DNA from: Oscillospiraceae bacterium
GTDB lineage: Bacteria > Bacillota > Clostridia > Oscillospirales > Oscillospiraceae
Length of the DNA stretch: 35,651 bases
Assembly (NCBI GenBank): GCA_009781695.1
Contig: WQVH01000019.1
Span: 1-35,651 of the forward strand
Direction of reading: 5' to 3'
Both the position numbers and the translations under genes were made by a program. Below are positions 1 to 8,352 of the stretch, piece after piece (within the stretch, counting starts at the first letter, position 1; each line of letters opens with the position of its first letter). The notes beneath the pieces are model-generated. The model searched no databases and was not told where the DNA came from. It saw only the letters and a list, made by a program, of their open reading frames with translations.

Positions 1-165
1 GTCACAATTCTCATCTAAGCAACCATCGCATACGTCGCACAGGTCACAGTCGCAAGTACCAACAACCGGACAGTCACAAGGGGTGCACTCATCACAGTCA
101 CAATTCTCATCTAAGCAACCATCACAGATGTCGCACACATCACACTCGCAAGGCTCGCCGCCGCC
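1..165 (-). repeat. 96-bp tandem coding repeat (32-residue Cys/Asp array)
   Basis: The 27 bases starting at position 1 recur almost exactly starting at 97, a period of 96 bp (32 codons). The repeat encodes CDxCDxCDGCLDENCDCDEC-like units. The left copy is cut by the window edge, so the array continues outside. DNA-level identity this high suggests recent duplication or ongoing recombination within the gene. Confidence 0.75.
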
Positions 166-3072
166 ATTGTCATCCGGATTATGCAAGACAACGTCAACCC
201 TCTGATTAAACACCACGATGCTAAAATCAATAAATTCCCAATGGGCATTTTTGTCTACGTCAATCATCGTTATCGCATCGCCTGTTATCGGACGCAAAAG
301 AATCAGATGTAATGCACACGCCCCGGTATCTCTAATTGTCGCAACCATAGTGCTTGTTGCCGAACGTGGTATCGGTGCATTGACACCATCAAACTGAGTC
401 CACATACGGATTGTACCGGCATTTGCCAAACTAACATTAGGAGTGCTTGGGCTGCCCTCAGGCCCATTGTTAAAAATGTTTAGACCAAACCAACCCGGGA
501 ACAGGTCATTGACCAGAAGCACTGTCACAGTTTGACCATATACTGTCATGGAAAATGTAATGGTCTCCCATGGCATATATTTACGTGCATCAATAGAGCG
601 AACCAATCCACCAACATAATTGACAGTGATAAAATCCATTGCATCATTGCCATCTTGATCCAGAGCGGTCATTGCTGTATATGGTACATCAGCACCTACA
701 TTCATAAGCCGCGTCCACATGCGGATTAATCCGGCGTTTTGTAAGCTTTCATTGGGGCGTGGATATTGTGTTCCACCCGGACCGTTGTTAAAGATATGAA
801 GACTAAAGTATCTGCTGTTGACCAACAATATTTCATAATCTTCACCGCACACGGTTATGGTGAGTGTAATCGTTTGCCACGGCGCATTTTTGTTTACATC
901 AATATTGACAAAGGAGTTTGTCCAGCCTGTACCGTCAACCCACTGTCTGTTTACAGTCACAAACCCGATCGCATTATCTCCGTCTTGATCAAGCGCCACT
1001 ATGGTATCTGCCACGGCAAGCGGCATCAGTGTACTTGTGCCATCAAATTGCGGCCATATACGAATTGTACCGGCTGCCGCCAAGTCGGAATTGGCTGTGG
1101 ACGATGAACCTCCCGGACCATTGTTGAAAATCGCAACACTAAAGTCTAAGCATTCGCTGCAAATGCCGCATTCACCGCAATCCAGACATTCATCACACAC
1201 ACAGAAGCTGCCATTATGCAATACAAAAGTATGGACATAATCACAAACCGTTATGGTGATGTCTATAAATTGCCAATCTTGAGTCTTAAATACATCAAAG
1301 AAGTTAAACGTAGGTGTATTGCCTACACCGGCAACCCAGACCGGGGTGTTAAAGAGCAAAAGATCAAGAGCACATTCGTTGCTTCCGCGTATGGTGGCTG
1401 TCATGGTATCTCTCACTTCAATCGGAAGACGAACACCCGTACCATCAAACTGCGTCCACAGACGAATTCTGCCTTCTGCCGTAAACGTTGGATTATTTGC
1501 AGACGGAGAACCTTCCGGACCATTGCTAAAGATCGCAAATCCAAATTCCGGACACTCGCCGCAATCCAGGCATTCGCCGCAGTCCGAACAGAGATTACAT
1601 GGGAAGCCCGGATTTTCATCGCAGCAGTCACATGCAATAATAAGTGGATTGTCGCCATTAAGCACAAACGGAACTTCATGTTGCACTAAACAGCAAAAAT
1701 CAAATCTTACAGTAGCAGCCCTATAATTGGGATAATCGACAAGCAGCCAGATCACATCACCTGCTTGAGCTGGGTTTATAATCCAACCATTAGATTGCAT
1801 ACGCACATTCGACACACCCGCCGGGACTGTTATATACGCCATATATGCAGACAGGTCTACATACAGGTACGCATAACCATCATCGTATCCTTCAGATGAT
1901 GTTCTTGACAGCGGGAAGAATCCGGCTCTGTTTAAGACAACATCATAAGTCCTGTTGTTAAACACGGTGAAAACGGTATAATCCGGATAGACATAAGCAG
2001 CAACGCCATTGTCCACCCAATTGCTGCCAGAACCGCCGCCTACGACACCGAGGGTGTTGCCGCCAACCGGCACGCCTCTGACATACAGTTGTATTACAGG
2101 TGCATCAATGACATAAGTTCCATTCGCCGTAATATCACGAGAATAGACTAGTCCGTCTCTAACTGCTCTTACAGTAGTTGCGCCGGATGCACTAAACACA
2201 ACAGCATCATCGAATGGACCATTGGCAAGAGTCTGCCATGCGCCTGTCCAATATTGTATGATCATATCTTGCAGTCCGGGGAACCTAAAGGTGATGCGAC
2301 CACAATCGCAAGGATCACATGTGAGGCATGCATCGCCGCACTCAGGACATGGATCACAGAGGTATTCACATACATCACAACCACATATTTCGCATGGCGG
2401 CCACAGACAATCAGGACAACCGTCAGCGCCTTGACATGCAAAACCACAATCACAAGGGTTAAAGTGATTTGTAAGCTCTACTGTTGTGACATGCCCACAA
2501 ATTAACTCTATATCAAGCACCATGGTTTCCCAAGCAAATCCGCGCAGACCATTATCTCCGAAGGCCGCACGGCGAAGTCCTGTTGAAAACGTAGCCGGTG
2601 GACCTCCGGCAGAACCATCAGGGAAAGTTGCGCCAAAAGCAACAGAAACCTGAGTAGGAGTAACCATCCTAATCAAGCCCAGAGCCATTGCACATTCACC
2701 TGTATTTATCTCCGCAGAAACTACTCTGGCTATATTAGGCTCATTTGCATATCTATAACCGTAACCTCCGACGTGTGCAGGGAACGCCCCAAAGGCAAAG
2801 ACCTGAAACCAAAGGCGAATCGTTCCACCGTTGTATAGGCTCCAGTTAAATCCACCGGACGGAGGATAGCCATTGGCATTAAACTTGTTAAAACGATAGC
2901 GATCACCGCATGCACACTCCGGGTAAGAACCCAACGGAACTACAGTTTCGAAATTGTCTGCATCACTAGGGACAGCCTCTTCATAGGCTGCCATCGCAGG
3001 TAGCATAAACGACGTCATCATCGTCAACACGACGAGCACTGCTAATAACTTTCTTAATCCCTGTTTTCTCAT
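1..3072 (-). CDS. Secreted Cys/Asp-rich repeat protein, 3' end outside the window
   Basis: One uninterrupted minus-strand frame of 1024 codons runs from ATG at 3072 to the window edge without a stop. GGGAGG lies 12 nt upstream (3085-3090). Residues 1-29 are a clear signal peptide (MRKQGLRKLL start, cleavage likely after AMA). Five related modules of about 100-150 residues follow (about 50-200, 507-619, 642-751, 754-858, 858-964). They share an F-NNGP-G start, an AG-IR-W segment and a W..I..(I/T)TV end. Between them are cysteine clusters with CxxC, CDC and CxEC spacing: 16 Cys at about 204-264, 11 at 457-507, 8 at 611-644 and at least 16 at 969-1024. I recognise no named family. It is secreted or cell-surface; a metal-binding or disulfide-stabilised stalk is inference. 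No anchor is visible because the C-terminus is missing. Confidence 0.85.
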   Translation of the reverse strand, partial: MRKQGLRKLLAVLVVLTMMTSFMLPAMAAYEEAVPSDADNFETVVPLGSYPECACGDRYRFNKFNANGYPPSGGFNWSLYNGGTIRLWFQVFAFGAFPAHVGGYGYRYANEPNIARVVSAEINTGECAMALGLIRMVTPTQVSVAFGATFPDGSAGGPPATFSTGLRRAAFGDNGLRGFAWETMVLDIELICGHVTTVELTNHFNPCDCGFACQGADGCPDCLWPPCEICGCDVCEYLCDPCPECGDACLTCDPCDCGRITFRFPGLQDMIIQYWTGAWQTLANGPFDDAVVFSASGATTVRAVRDGLVYSRDITANGTYVIDAPVIQLYVRGVPVGGNTLGVVGGGSGSNWVDNGVAAYVYPDYTVFTVFNNRTYDVVLNRAGFFPLSRTSSEGYDDGYAYLYVDLSAYMAYITVPAGVSNVRMQSNGWIINPAQAGDVIWLLVDYPNYRAATVRFDFCCLVQHEVPFVLNGDNPLIIACDCCDENPGFPCNLCSDCGECLDCGECPEFGFAIFSNGPEGSPSANNPTFTAEGRIRLWTQFDGTGVRLPIEVRDTMTATIRGSNECALDLLLFNTPVWVAGVGNTPTFNFFDVFKTQDWQFIDITITVCDYVHTFVLHNGSFCVCDECLDCGECGICSECLDFSVAIFNNGPGGSSSTANSDLAAAGTIRIWPQFDGTSTLMPLAVADTIVALDQDGDNAIGFVTVNRQWVDGTGWTNSFVNIDVNKNAPWQTITLTITVCGEDYEILLVNSRYFSLHIFNNGPGGTQYPRPNESLQNAGLIRMWTRLMNVGADVPYTAMTALDQDGNDAMDFITVNYVGGLVRSIDARKYMPWETITFSMTVYGQTVTVLLVNDLFPGWFGLNIFNNGPEGSPSTPNVSLANAGTIRMWTQFDGVNAPIPRSATSTMVATIRDTGACALHLILLRPITGDAITMIDVDKNAHWEFIDFSIVVFNQRVDVVLHNPDDNGGGEPCECDVCDICDGCLDENCDCDECTPCDCPVVGTCDCDLCDVCDGCLDENCD

Positions 3073-3351
3073 TTTTAAATTGAACCTCCCAATTCAAAAT
3101 TAAAATTTGCAATCTCACTTTTTCTTGCATGGTTTATATATTTTAAACCGCTTTTCTCTGTATGCCTAGGAGTTGCGGTTCTCCATTCAAGCCATTTCTT
3201 GTCGGATTGCGATGTACAATACGGCCAACAATACCTCTAATTTACTTCGATTTACGCCCCCTTTATGTAAAGAATATTATCTAATTCGAACATGCACTCA
3301 ATGGTGCAGAATTATTATTCAATCAAAAATGAATACACTTTTAATTTAAGC

Positions 3352-3380
3352 ATGATATTATAATAGAGTATATTTGTCAA
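3352..3380 (-). promoter_or_regulatory. Promoter of the Cys-rich protein gene and its long leader
   Basis: Minus-strand TTGACA (3375-3380), 17-bp spacer, TATCAT (3352-3357). Transcription would start near 3345, leaving a 5' leader of about 270 nt before ATG 3072. The leader holds AACCGC and GCGGTT arms (about 3145-3185) that compete with a GGAG/CUCC hairpin. I do not recognise a riboswitch class. The 493 bp between 3073 and 3565 otherwise holds only this leader and the divergent promoter of the epimerase gene. Confidence 0.65.
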
Positions 3381-3464
3381 GCTTTTCTGATTAACCTAGC
3401 ACAAATTCGTCAAATTTTGTTTATACTTTGTACATAGCTTTCGTAAAATATGCCTTTTCTATTG

Positions 3465-3493
3465 TTGACACTGCTGTTATATACTGCGATACT
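3465..3493 (+). promoter_or_regulatory. Promoter of the epimerase-kinase operon
   Basis: TTGACA at 3465-3470, 17-bp spacer, GATACT at 3488-3493 (a 19-bp alternative gives TACTAT). It faces the ulaE-like gene at 3566. Confidence 0.55.
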
Positions 3494-3507
3494 ATAGGCA
3501 TGGTAAT

Positions 3508-3531
3508 ACAGATTATAGATCATTAATCTGT
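3508..3531. promoter_or_regulatory. Inverted repeat, candidate operator
   Basis: Perfect 8-bp arms ACAGATTA (3508-3515) and TAATCTGT (3524-3531) are separated by 8 bp. The repeat lies just downstream of the likely transcription start of the sugar-phosphate operon, where a repressor would block elongation. There is no T-run, so it is unlikely to be a terminator. The cognate regulator is unknown. Confidence 0.5.
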
Positions 3532-3565
3532 CCTACATATACTACGGCGTAACAAAATAACGAAA

Positions 3566-4423
3566 ATGGAGATGTACATACCGGTGGATAATAATTACTT
3601 TTTAGGCCTATATGAAAAATCCATGCCCAACGACATGCCGCTGACCGAAAAGCTCATATCTGCCAAGGCGCTTGGATTTGATTTTTTAGAAATCAGCATT
3701 GACGAAACAGATGAAAAGCGCTCCAGATTGAGCTGGAATAAGGAGTCGCGCAACGAACTCGTAAGCGCATCGCTTGATCTTAACGTGCCAATCGGCAGTA
3801 TGTGTCTCAGTGCGCATCGAAAATATCCTCTGGGACATCCGGATACAGCAGTGCGTGAGCAAAGTCTGAGCATCATGGCCGATGCGGTTGATTTTGCTTG
3901 TGATTTCGGCATAAGAATCATCCAATTGGCCGGATACGATGTGTATTATGAGCCCGGTGATGAGCGCACGCGCGAGCTGTTTAAGCTCAATCTTGCAAAG
4001 AGTGTGGACATTGCCGCCAAAGCAGGAGTTATGCTTGCTTTTGAGACAATGGAAACGCCATTTATGGATACTACAGAAAAAGCCATGCGTTATGTGCGCG
4101 AGATCAATTCGCCATATCTTCAAGTCTATCCCGATTTAGGCAATCTGACCAATGCGGCAGGTTTGTATGGATACAACGTCTGCGATGATTTAAAGTCCGG
4201 GCGCGGGCATATTGCGGCCATGCACCTCAAGGAGACCAGACCGGGAATATATCGTGATCTCAAACCGGGCGATGGACATGTGGATTTTGAAAGAGGCATT
4301 AAAACCGCTTGGGAAATCGGTGTGCGCAGGTTTGTATGCGAAATATGGGACAATGGTGACCACCGTGCTCAGATTGAACACACCGGGAAGTTCATTAGAA
4401 ATATATTTAACCACTTCGCCTAA
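3566..4423 (+). CDS. ulaE: L-ribulose-5-phosphate 3-epimerase / UlaE family
   Basis: A cytosolic TIM-barrel sugar-phosphate epimerase of 285 aa, the usual length. From memory it resembles E. coli UlaE/SgbU along its full length: GIYEKxxP at the start, LGFDFxExSxDETDE (37-50), the MCLSAHR segment (79-85), IIQLAGYDVYY (118-128) and YPDLGNL (188-194). The metal and catalytic residues of this fold are present: E160, D190, H220, E259. The family converts L-xylulose 5-phosphate to L-ribulose 5-phosphate. No good Shine-Dalgarno precedes ATG 3566 and no other in-frame start lies upstream, so the start is the best available rather than well supported. The kinase gene follows after 18 bp. Confidence 0.9.
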   Translation: MEMYIPVDNNYFLGLYEKSMPNDMPLTEKLISAKALGFDFLEISIDETDEKRSRLSWNKESRNELVSASLDLNVPIGSMCLSAHRKYPLGHPDTAVREQSLSIMADAVDFACDFGIRIIQLAGYDVYYEPGDERTRELFKLNLAKSVDIAAKAGVMLAFETMETPFMDTTEKAMRYVREINSPYLQVYPDLGNLTNAAGLYGYNVCDDLKSGRGHIAAMHLKETRPGIYRDLKPGDGHVDFERGIKTAWEIGVRRFVCEIWDNGDHRAQIEHTGKFIRNIFNHFA

Positions 4424-4441
4424 AGAAAGGACATCTGTAAA

Positions 4442-5917
4442 ATGTATATTGGTTTGGATAATGGCGGAACACTATGTAAAGCTGTATTGTTTGACAAATA
4501 CGGAAAGGAGCTGCACAGCGCTTCCGAAGAACTGGTCATGCTCACCCCTGCAAATGGTCATACTGAAAGGGATATGGAAGCGCTTTGGCAAGCAAACTGT
4601 AGAATACTCAAACGCATCATCACGGAGTCAGGTGTTGATCCTCAGTCCATAAAGGGTATTGCATGTGCAGGACACGGAAAAGGATTGTATCTCTGGGGGA
4701 AAAACGAACAGCCTGCAATGAACGGCATCGTCAGCACGGACAGCAGAGCTTGGCAATATCCTGAAAAATGGGCAATAGACGGCACGGCAGATAAAGTGTT
4801 TGATAAAACTTTTCAGAGCATTCTGGCTTGTCAGCCGGTGTCATTGCTTTGTTGGTTGAGGGATAATAGGCCGGATGTCTATGGAAATATAAAATGGATA
4901 TTTGAGGTTAAGGATTATATACGATTCAGACTCACCGGAGAAGCTTATGCCGAGCTGACAGATATTTCAGGCAGCAATCTGCTCAATCTTCAAACGAGGC
5001 AATACGACAGAGCGCTGCTTAAGCTGTATGGATTGGACGACATATGGGGTTCGCTGCCTCCGCTCAAGCGCTCGTTTGATCCTTGCGGTAAAATCACCAC
5101 AGAGGCATCGGAGCTGACAGGTCTTGAGCCCGGCACCGTGGTCGCTGGGGGCATGTTCGACATTGATGCTTGTGCGATTGCAATGGACATCACCAGTGAT
5201 GAGCATATTGCCGTTATCGCCGGAACTTGGAGCATCAATGAGTATATTTCAAAAAAACCTGTGCTCAACAAGAGCGTTATGATGAATTCGATATACTGTA
5301 TGGATGATTATTATCTTGTCGAAGAATGCAGTCCGACTTCTGCCGGAAATCAAAAATGGTTTATGGAAATGTTTATGCCCGATATACAAAGTCACAGCGC
5401 ATTTGTCGCACTCGCCGAAAGTGTCAAGCCTGGTGAGCAAAATCTCATATTCCTGCCGTATATCTTCGGCTCTAATTACAACCCGCAAGCCAAGGCCACT
5501 GTGTTGGGTATGGACAGCAGCCACACACGAAACCACCTTGCACGAGCTGTGCTTGAGGGTGTGTGCTTCTGCCACAAGGTGCATATTGAAAAATTGCTCC
5601 TCAACCGAGAGAAAACGCAAGCCATTCGTCTTGCAGGTGGCGCTGCCAAATCTCGCCTGTGGGTGCAATTGTTTGCGGACATACTTGAGTTACCGATAGA
5701 AATCATTGAGACCGAAGAGTTGGGTGCGCTCGGTGCTGCAATGGCTGCTGCGGTCGCCGCAGGTGCGTATGCTGATTTTCCGGAGGCTGCGCAAGCGATG
5801 GTAAAAATAAAACAGCGCATAGAGCCAAATCCGGATACTTTTGAAGTATACAGGAAAAAATATGACTTGTATAAATGCGTTTCTGGAGCGTTGGATGGCA
5901 TTTGGAAGGGTTTTTAA
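4442..5917 (+). CDS. lyxK: FGGY-family carbohydrate kinase, L-xylulose kinase (LyxK-like)
   Basis: 491 aa, typical FGGY length, with AAAGGA (4426-4431) upstream of ATG. The N-terminal phosphate loop is GLDNGGTLCKA. The ATP-site segment GTWSINEY and the C-terminal RLAGGAAKSRLWVQLFADI with the LGALGAA helix are characteristic of the fold. VSLLCWLRDNRPD, the SPTSAGNQKWF segment and LPYIFGSN match E. coli LyxK from memory. It would phosphorylate L-xylulose (or another L-ketopentose) to feed the adjacent epimerase. No transporter, dehydrogenase or 4-epimerase gene is next to the pair. Its stop codon overlaps that of the convergent dut gene. Confidence 0.85.
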   Translation: MYIGLDNGGTLCKAVLFDKYGKELHSASEELVMLTPANGHTERDMEALWQANCRILKRIITESGVDPQSIKGIACAGHGKGLYLWGKNEQPAMNGIVSTDSRAWQYPEKWAIDGTADKVFDKTFQSILACQPVSLLCWLRDNRPDVYGNIKWIFEVKDYIRFRLTGEAYAELTDISGSNLLNLQTRQYDRALLKLYGLDDIWGSLPPLKRSFDPCGKITTEASELTGLEPGTVVAGGMFDIDACAIAMDITSDEHIAVIAGTWSINEYISKKPVLNKSVMMNSIYCMDDYYLVEECSPTSAGNQKWFMEMFMPDIQSHSAFVALAESVKPGEQNLIFLPYIFGSNYNPQAKATVLGMDSSHTRNHLARAVLEGVCFCHKVHIEKLLLNREKTQAIRLAGGAAKSRLWVQLFADILELPIEIIETEELGALGAAMAAAVAAGAYADFPEAAQAMVKIKQRIEPNPDTFEVYRKKYDLYKCVSGALDGIWKGF

Positions 5918-6354
5918 TTGCTTCCGGTTGACCCAAATCCACCATCTCCGCGAATCGTTTCATCCAAATCTTGGCACAAGACAATCTCAGGTAGCGCACA
6001 TTTGCAAATCACCATCTGTGCAATCCGGTCTCCGTCTTGGATGACAAATGGTTCGTGCGACGTATTTTTCAGTCCTATAAGTACTTCTCCTCTATAGTCA
6101 GAGTCTATAACGCCTACACAGTTTGCCGGGATTATACCACTTTTTATACCAAGGCCGCTGCGTGCATATATAAATGCCGCATATCCGGGCTCTAGTGCAA
6201 TGGCGAATCCCGAGCCTATCACTTTAGTTTCTCCGGGCGCAATAATAATTATTTCTGATATGCAGGCGCAGATATCATAACCTACGCTTCCATCTGTTTT
6301 TCGCTCAGGTGATCTGGCATTTGCGCTCAGGCATTTGATTTTTAAATGTTTCAT
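5914..6354 (-). CDS. dut: Deoxyuridine 5'-triphosphate nucleotidohydrolase (dUTPase)
   Basis: 146 aa, the usual size of a trimeric dUTPase. The five motifs are in order: GSVGYDI (23-29), ARSGLG (Pro replaced by Ala in the usual PRSG), VGVIDSDYRGE, GDRIAQMVI and RGDGGFGSTG. It hydrolyses dUTP to dUMP and pyrophosphate, keeping uracil out of DNA. The transcript has its own promoter; AAAGGG is 20 nt from the ATG, unusually far, and no other in-frame start is present. It converges on the kinase gene. Confidence 0.93.
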   Translation of the reverse strand: MKHLKIKCLSANARSPERKTDGSVGYDICACISEIIIIAPGETKVIGSGFAIALEPGYAAFIYARSGLGIKSGIIPANCVGVIDSDYRGEVLIGLKNTSHEPFVIQDGDRIAQMVICKCALPEIVLCQDLDETIRGDGGFGSTGSN

Positions 6355-6401
6355 AAAATGATTACAATATAGACCCTTTCAAATTTTAGTCGTGCACAAA
6401 T

Positions 6402-6429
6402 ATTATACCGCTCTATGTGTAAGTGTCAA
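6402..6429 (-). promoter_or_regulatory. dut promoter
   Basis: Minus-strand TTGACA (6424-6429), 16-bp spacer, TATAAT (6402-6407). Both hexamers match the consensus, with the dut ATG about 45 nt downstream of the likely start site. Confidence 0.75.
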
Positions 6430-6501
6430 TGCACCATTCATAGTAATGCCTATGCAAAATGAGTAAGTTAACTTTGAGGCTAAATTGTAACCAGTTTTCT
6501 C

Positions 6502-6530
6502 TTTATTTCGAAATAAACATAATATATACT
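6502..6530 (+). promoter_or_regulatory. Palindromic operator over a weak promoter of the hydrolase gene
   Basis: TTTATTTCGAAATAAA (6502-6517) is a perfect 16-bp palindrome. A -10 like TATACT lies at 6525-6530, 17 bp from a poor -35 (TTTATT, inside the palindrome). A protein bound here would occlude the promoter or, given the poor -35, could activate it. Confidence 0.45.
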
Positions 6531-6558
6531 ACTCACAAAAATAGCCGGAGGGATGTAT

Positions 6559-7479
6559 ATGTCCGAAATCAATAATAAATCTCAAATAAAAATAATGCCG
6601 CCGGAAGAGGCTGAACGCATGTTCGCCCGCCTGGGTGAGCTGACACTCGACACATCCGATATCAGGAGAAAGTTCCTCAATTGTCAATATGGCGAAAACC
6701 CTATGCAGGCTGTGGACATATATCTTCCCAACGAAGGTACCGGGCCTTTTCCTATCGTCTTTTATATACACGGCGGCGGTTGGCAGCACGGCCGAAAAAA
6801 CGATGTGCAAGTCGTCCCATTTATGCCCGGCGTACACAGAGGATATGCGGTAGTCAGCATCGGATATAGACTCGTCCCCGAAGTGAGATATCCGGACAAT
6901 ATGTTTGATATAAAAGCAGCGCTCAGATGGATTGCCGAAAATGCCGATTCTTATATGCTCGATGCCTCGAAAACAGCTCTATGCGGTTCATCCGCAGGTG
7001 CACACCTCGCCATGATGGCAGCGTTTACACAGGGACAAGTCGCTTTTGGCGATATTTCCGGCGCACCTTTTTGCAATATCCTCTGCCTCGTTGAACAGTT
7101 CGGGCCTACCGATTTTGCAAAAATCCACGCGCACTATGATGAGTCAGGATATGCCCGAATACATGTACCGGGTACACCCAGCTCCATTGATGCCATGTTG
7201 GGCGCGCGTGCCGAATCCATACCGAATCTGCTTCGCTTTTACAATCCTATTGATTGCGTCCACCCGCATGTGCCTCCTATACTGCTGCAACATGGGCGGC
7301 ATGATCCCATGATTCCATATCAGCAGGCCATTGAATTATGCAACAAAGTCAACGCACTTTCAGGTGTTGAAAAAGCGGAACTGGACATCAGTGAGGAATT
7401 TTTACATGCCGATCCCGGTTATGCCGCTCCGGAGAGTGTCAATCGGATTTTTGACTTTATTGATAAACACCTTAAATAA
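6559..7479 (+). CDS. Alpha/beta hydrolase, HSL/BD-FAE-like esterase
   Basis: 306 aa. GGAGGG at 6547-6552 abuts the ATG at 6553 but is 6 nt from the ATG at 6559, so 6559 is the likely start. The oxyanion motif HGGGW is at 71-75, the nucleophile elbow GSSAG has Ser145, the acid is Asp249 in GRHDPMIPY and the base is His283 in FLHADPGY. This is a complete catalytic triad of the hormone-sensitive lipase / carboxylesterase group. There is no signal peptide, so it is probably a cytosolic esterase acting on small acylated compounds (family-level inference). It is a single gene with its own palindromic promoter region. The substrate is unknown. Confidence 0.85.
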   Translation: MSEINNKSQIKIMPPEEAERMFARLGELTLDTSDIRRKFLNCQYGENPMQAVDIYLPNEGTGPFPIVFYIHGGGWQHGRKNDVQVVPFMPGVHRGYAVVSIGYRLVPEVRYPDNMFDIKAALRWIAENADSYMLDASKTALCGSSAGAHLAMMAAFTQGQVAFGDISGAPFCNILCLVEQFGPTDFAKIHAHYDESGYARIHVPGTPSSIDAMLGARAESIPNLLRFYNPIDCVHPHVPPILLQHGRHDPMIPYQQAIELCNKVNALSGVEKAELDISEEFLHADPGYAAPESVNRIFDFIDKHLK

Positions 7480-7696
7480 GTCCCATATATCAACAGCACT
7501 ATTAATTTACCGCTTGAGCCTTGATTTCGTCCGGGCAAGTATTTTCTCTTATTTGGCAGAGTGGTCAGAGTTTATAGGTTAGTTTATAATTTCGCCGGAA
7601 ATCAAACCTGAATTTTAATCACTTGATTTAGCTGCTGCTTCATTGCGACAACTCATAGACACGAACAACTGCACCACAACCTCTGACCATCTCTCA

Positions 7697-8038
7697 TCAA
7701 TACAGGTACTCTTCTACGCTATGATCTTCTATGCTCATCCGCTCTACATATCCAAGCACTTTAAATCTGCTTTGATCAGGCAATCTACGAAACATGCCCA
7801 ACAAATCAAGTTCTGCCTCACTCACAAGAGATGCTGAGGAGTCTTCCGACAAAAGCCATTCGAGCGGCACATTGTAATAATCGGCCATGATCCTCAGCGT
7901 TGGCTTTCTGGGTATCGTTAAATCATGTTCCCATCGGTAAACTGAATTCATAGAAACTCCCAGCACTTTGCTTTGTTCACGCAGAGTCTTCTTGGTTTTG
8001 AGACGCAGACTTCTCAGTTTATCGCCGAGACTCACCAT
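7697..8038 (-). CDS. XRE-family helix-turn-helix transcriptional regulator
   Basis: 113 aa. Residues 5-60 form a Cro/C1-type HTH: LRSLR, LREQSKVLGVSMNSVYRWE as the helix-turn-helix, and PTLRIMADYYNVPLEWLL. A short C-terminal helical tail (about 72-102) resembles the dimerisation tail of many Clostridia XRE regulators. The ribosome site is strong (GGGAGGGGAG just upstream). It is transcribed divergently from the MerR gene. A palindrome in the spacer of its own promoter suggests autorepression. Its targets are unknown. Confidence 0.85.
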   Translation of the reverse strand: MVSLGDKLRSLRLKTKKTLREQSKVLGVSMNSVYRWEHDLTIPRKPTLRIMADYYNVPLEWLLSEDSSASLVSEAELDLLGMFRRLPDQSRFKVLGYVERMSIEDHSVEEYLY

Positions 8039-8094
8039 CTCTCCCCTCCCACACTTTTTTACTATTGTGTCTAACGTTGTCGTTTGATTCTTAG

Positions 8095-8123
8095 AATAAA
8101 TATTAAAGCAGCTTTAAGGTCAA
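8095..8123 (-). promoter_or_regulatory. Promoter of the XRE gene with an embedded palindrome
   Basis: Minus-strand TTGACC (8118-8123), 17-bp spacer, TTTATT (8095-8100). The spacer contains the perfect palindrome TTAAAGC-A-GCTTTAA (8103-8117), the position expected of an autorepressor operator. A related 13-bp palindrome, TTAAAC-T-GTTTAA, lies at 8311-8323 between the two divergent genes. Confidence 0.55.
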
Positions 8124-8352
8124 GTGATTTTCAATACTTATGGTATGTTTTTTCACCATTATGATACTCATGTCAAAATTGCCAACTAATCCGTCAAAAA
8201 ATACATGTTTCTCAATACAAAAACATCTGTTTCAGCATGTACGGCAAGTATGGAATTAACAATTTTTGACAATTTTCACCATTTTATTCCAACCCATATT
8301 TAGCAAAACTTTAAACTGTTTAAGGTTTTGCTTTTTCGTGCTCAGATATATG

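Noticed and set aside
1-165. Regularly spaced similar segments resembling a CRISPR-like array
   Set aside because: The period is 96 bp in frame within one open reading frame, and the repeated units encode the same Cys/Asp motif; there are no unique spacers.
532-1726. Several plus-strand open frames in the first 3 kb
   Set aside because: They lie antisense to the continuous 1024-codon Cys-rich frame, lack ribosome sites and have no recognisable domains.
3073-3345. Cyclic-di-GMP riboswitch in the leader of the Cys-rich gene
   Set aside because: I searched by eye for the GEMM-type conserved segments and did not find them.
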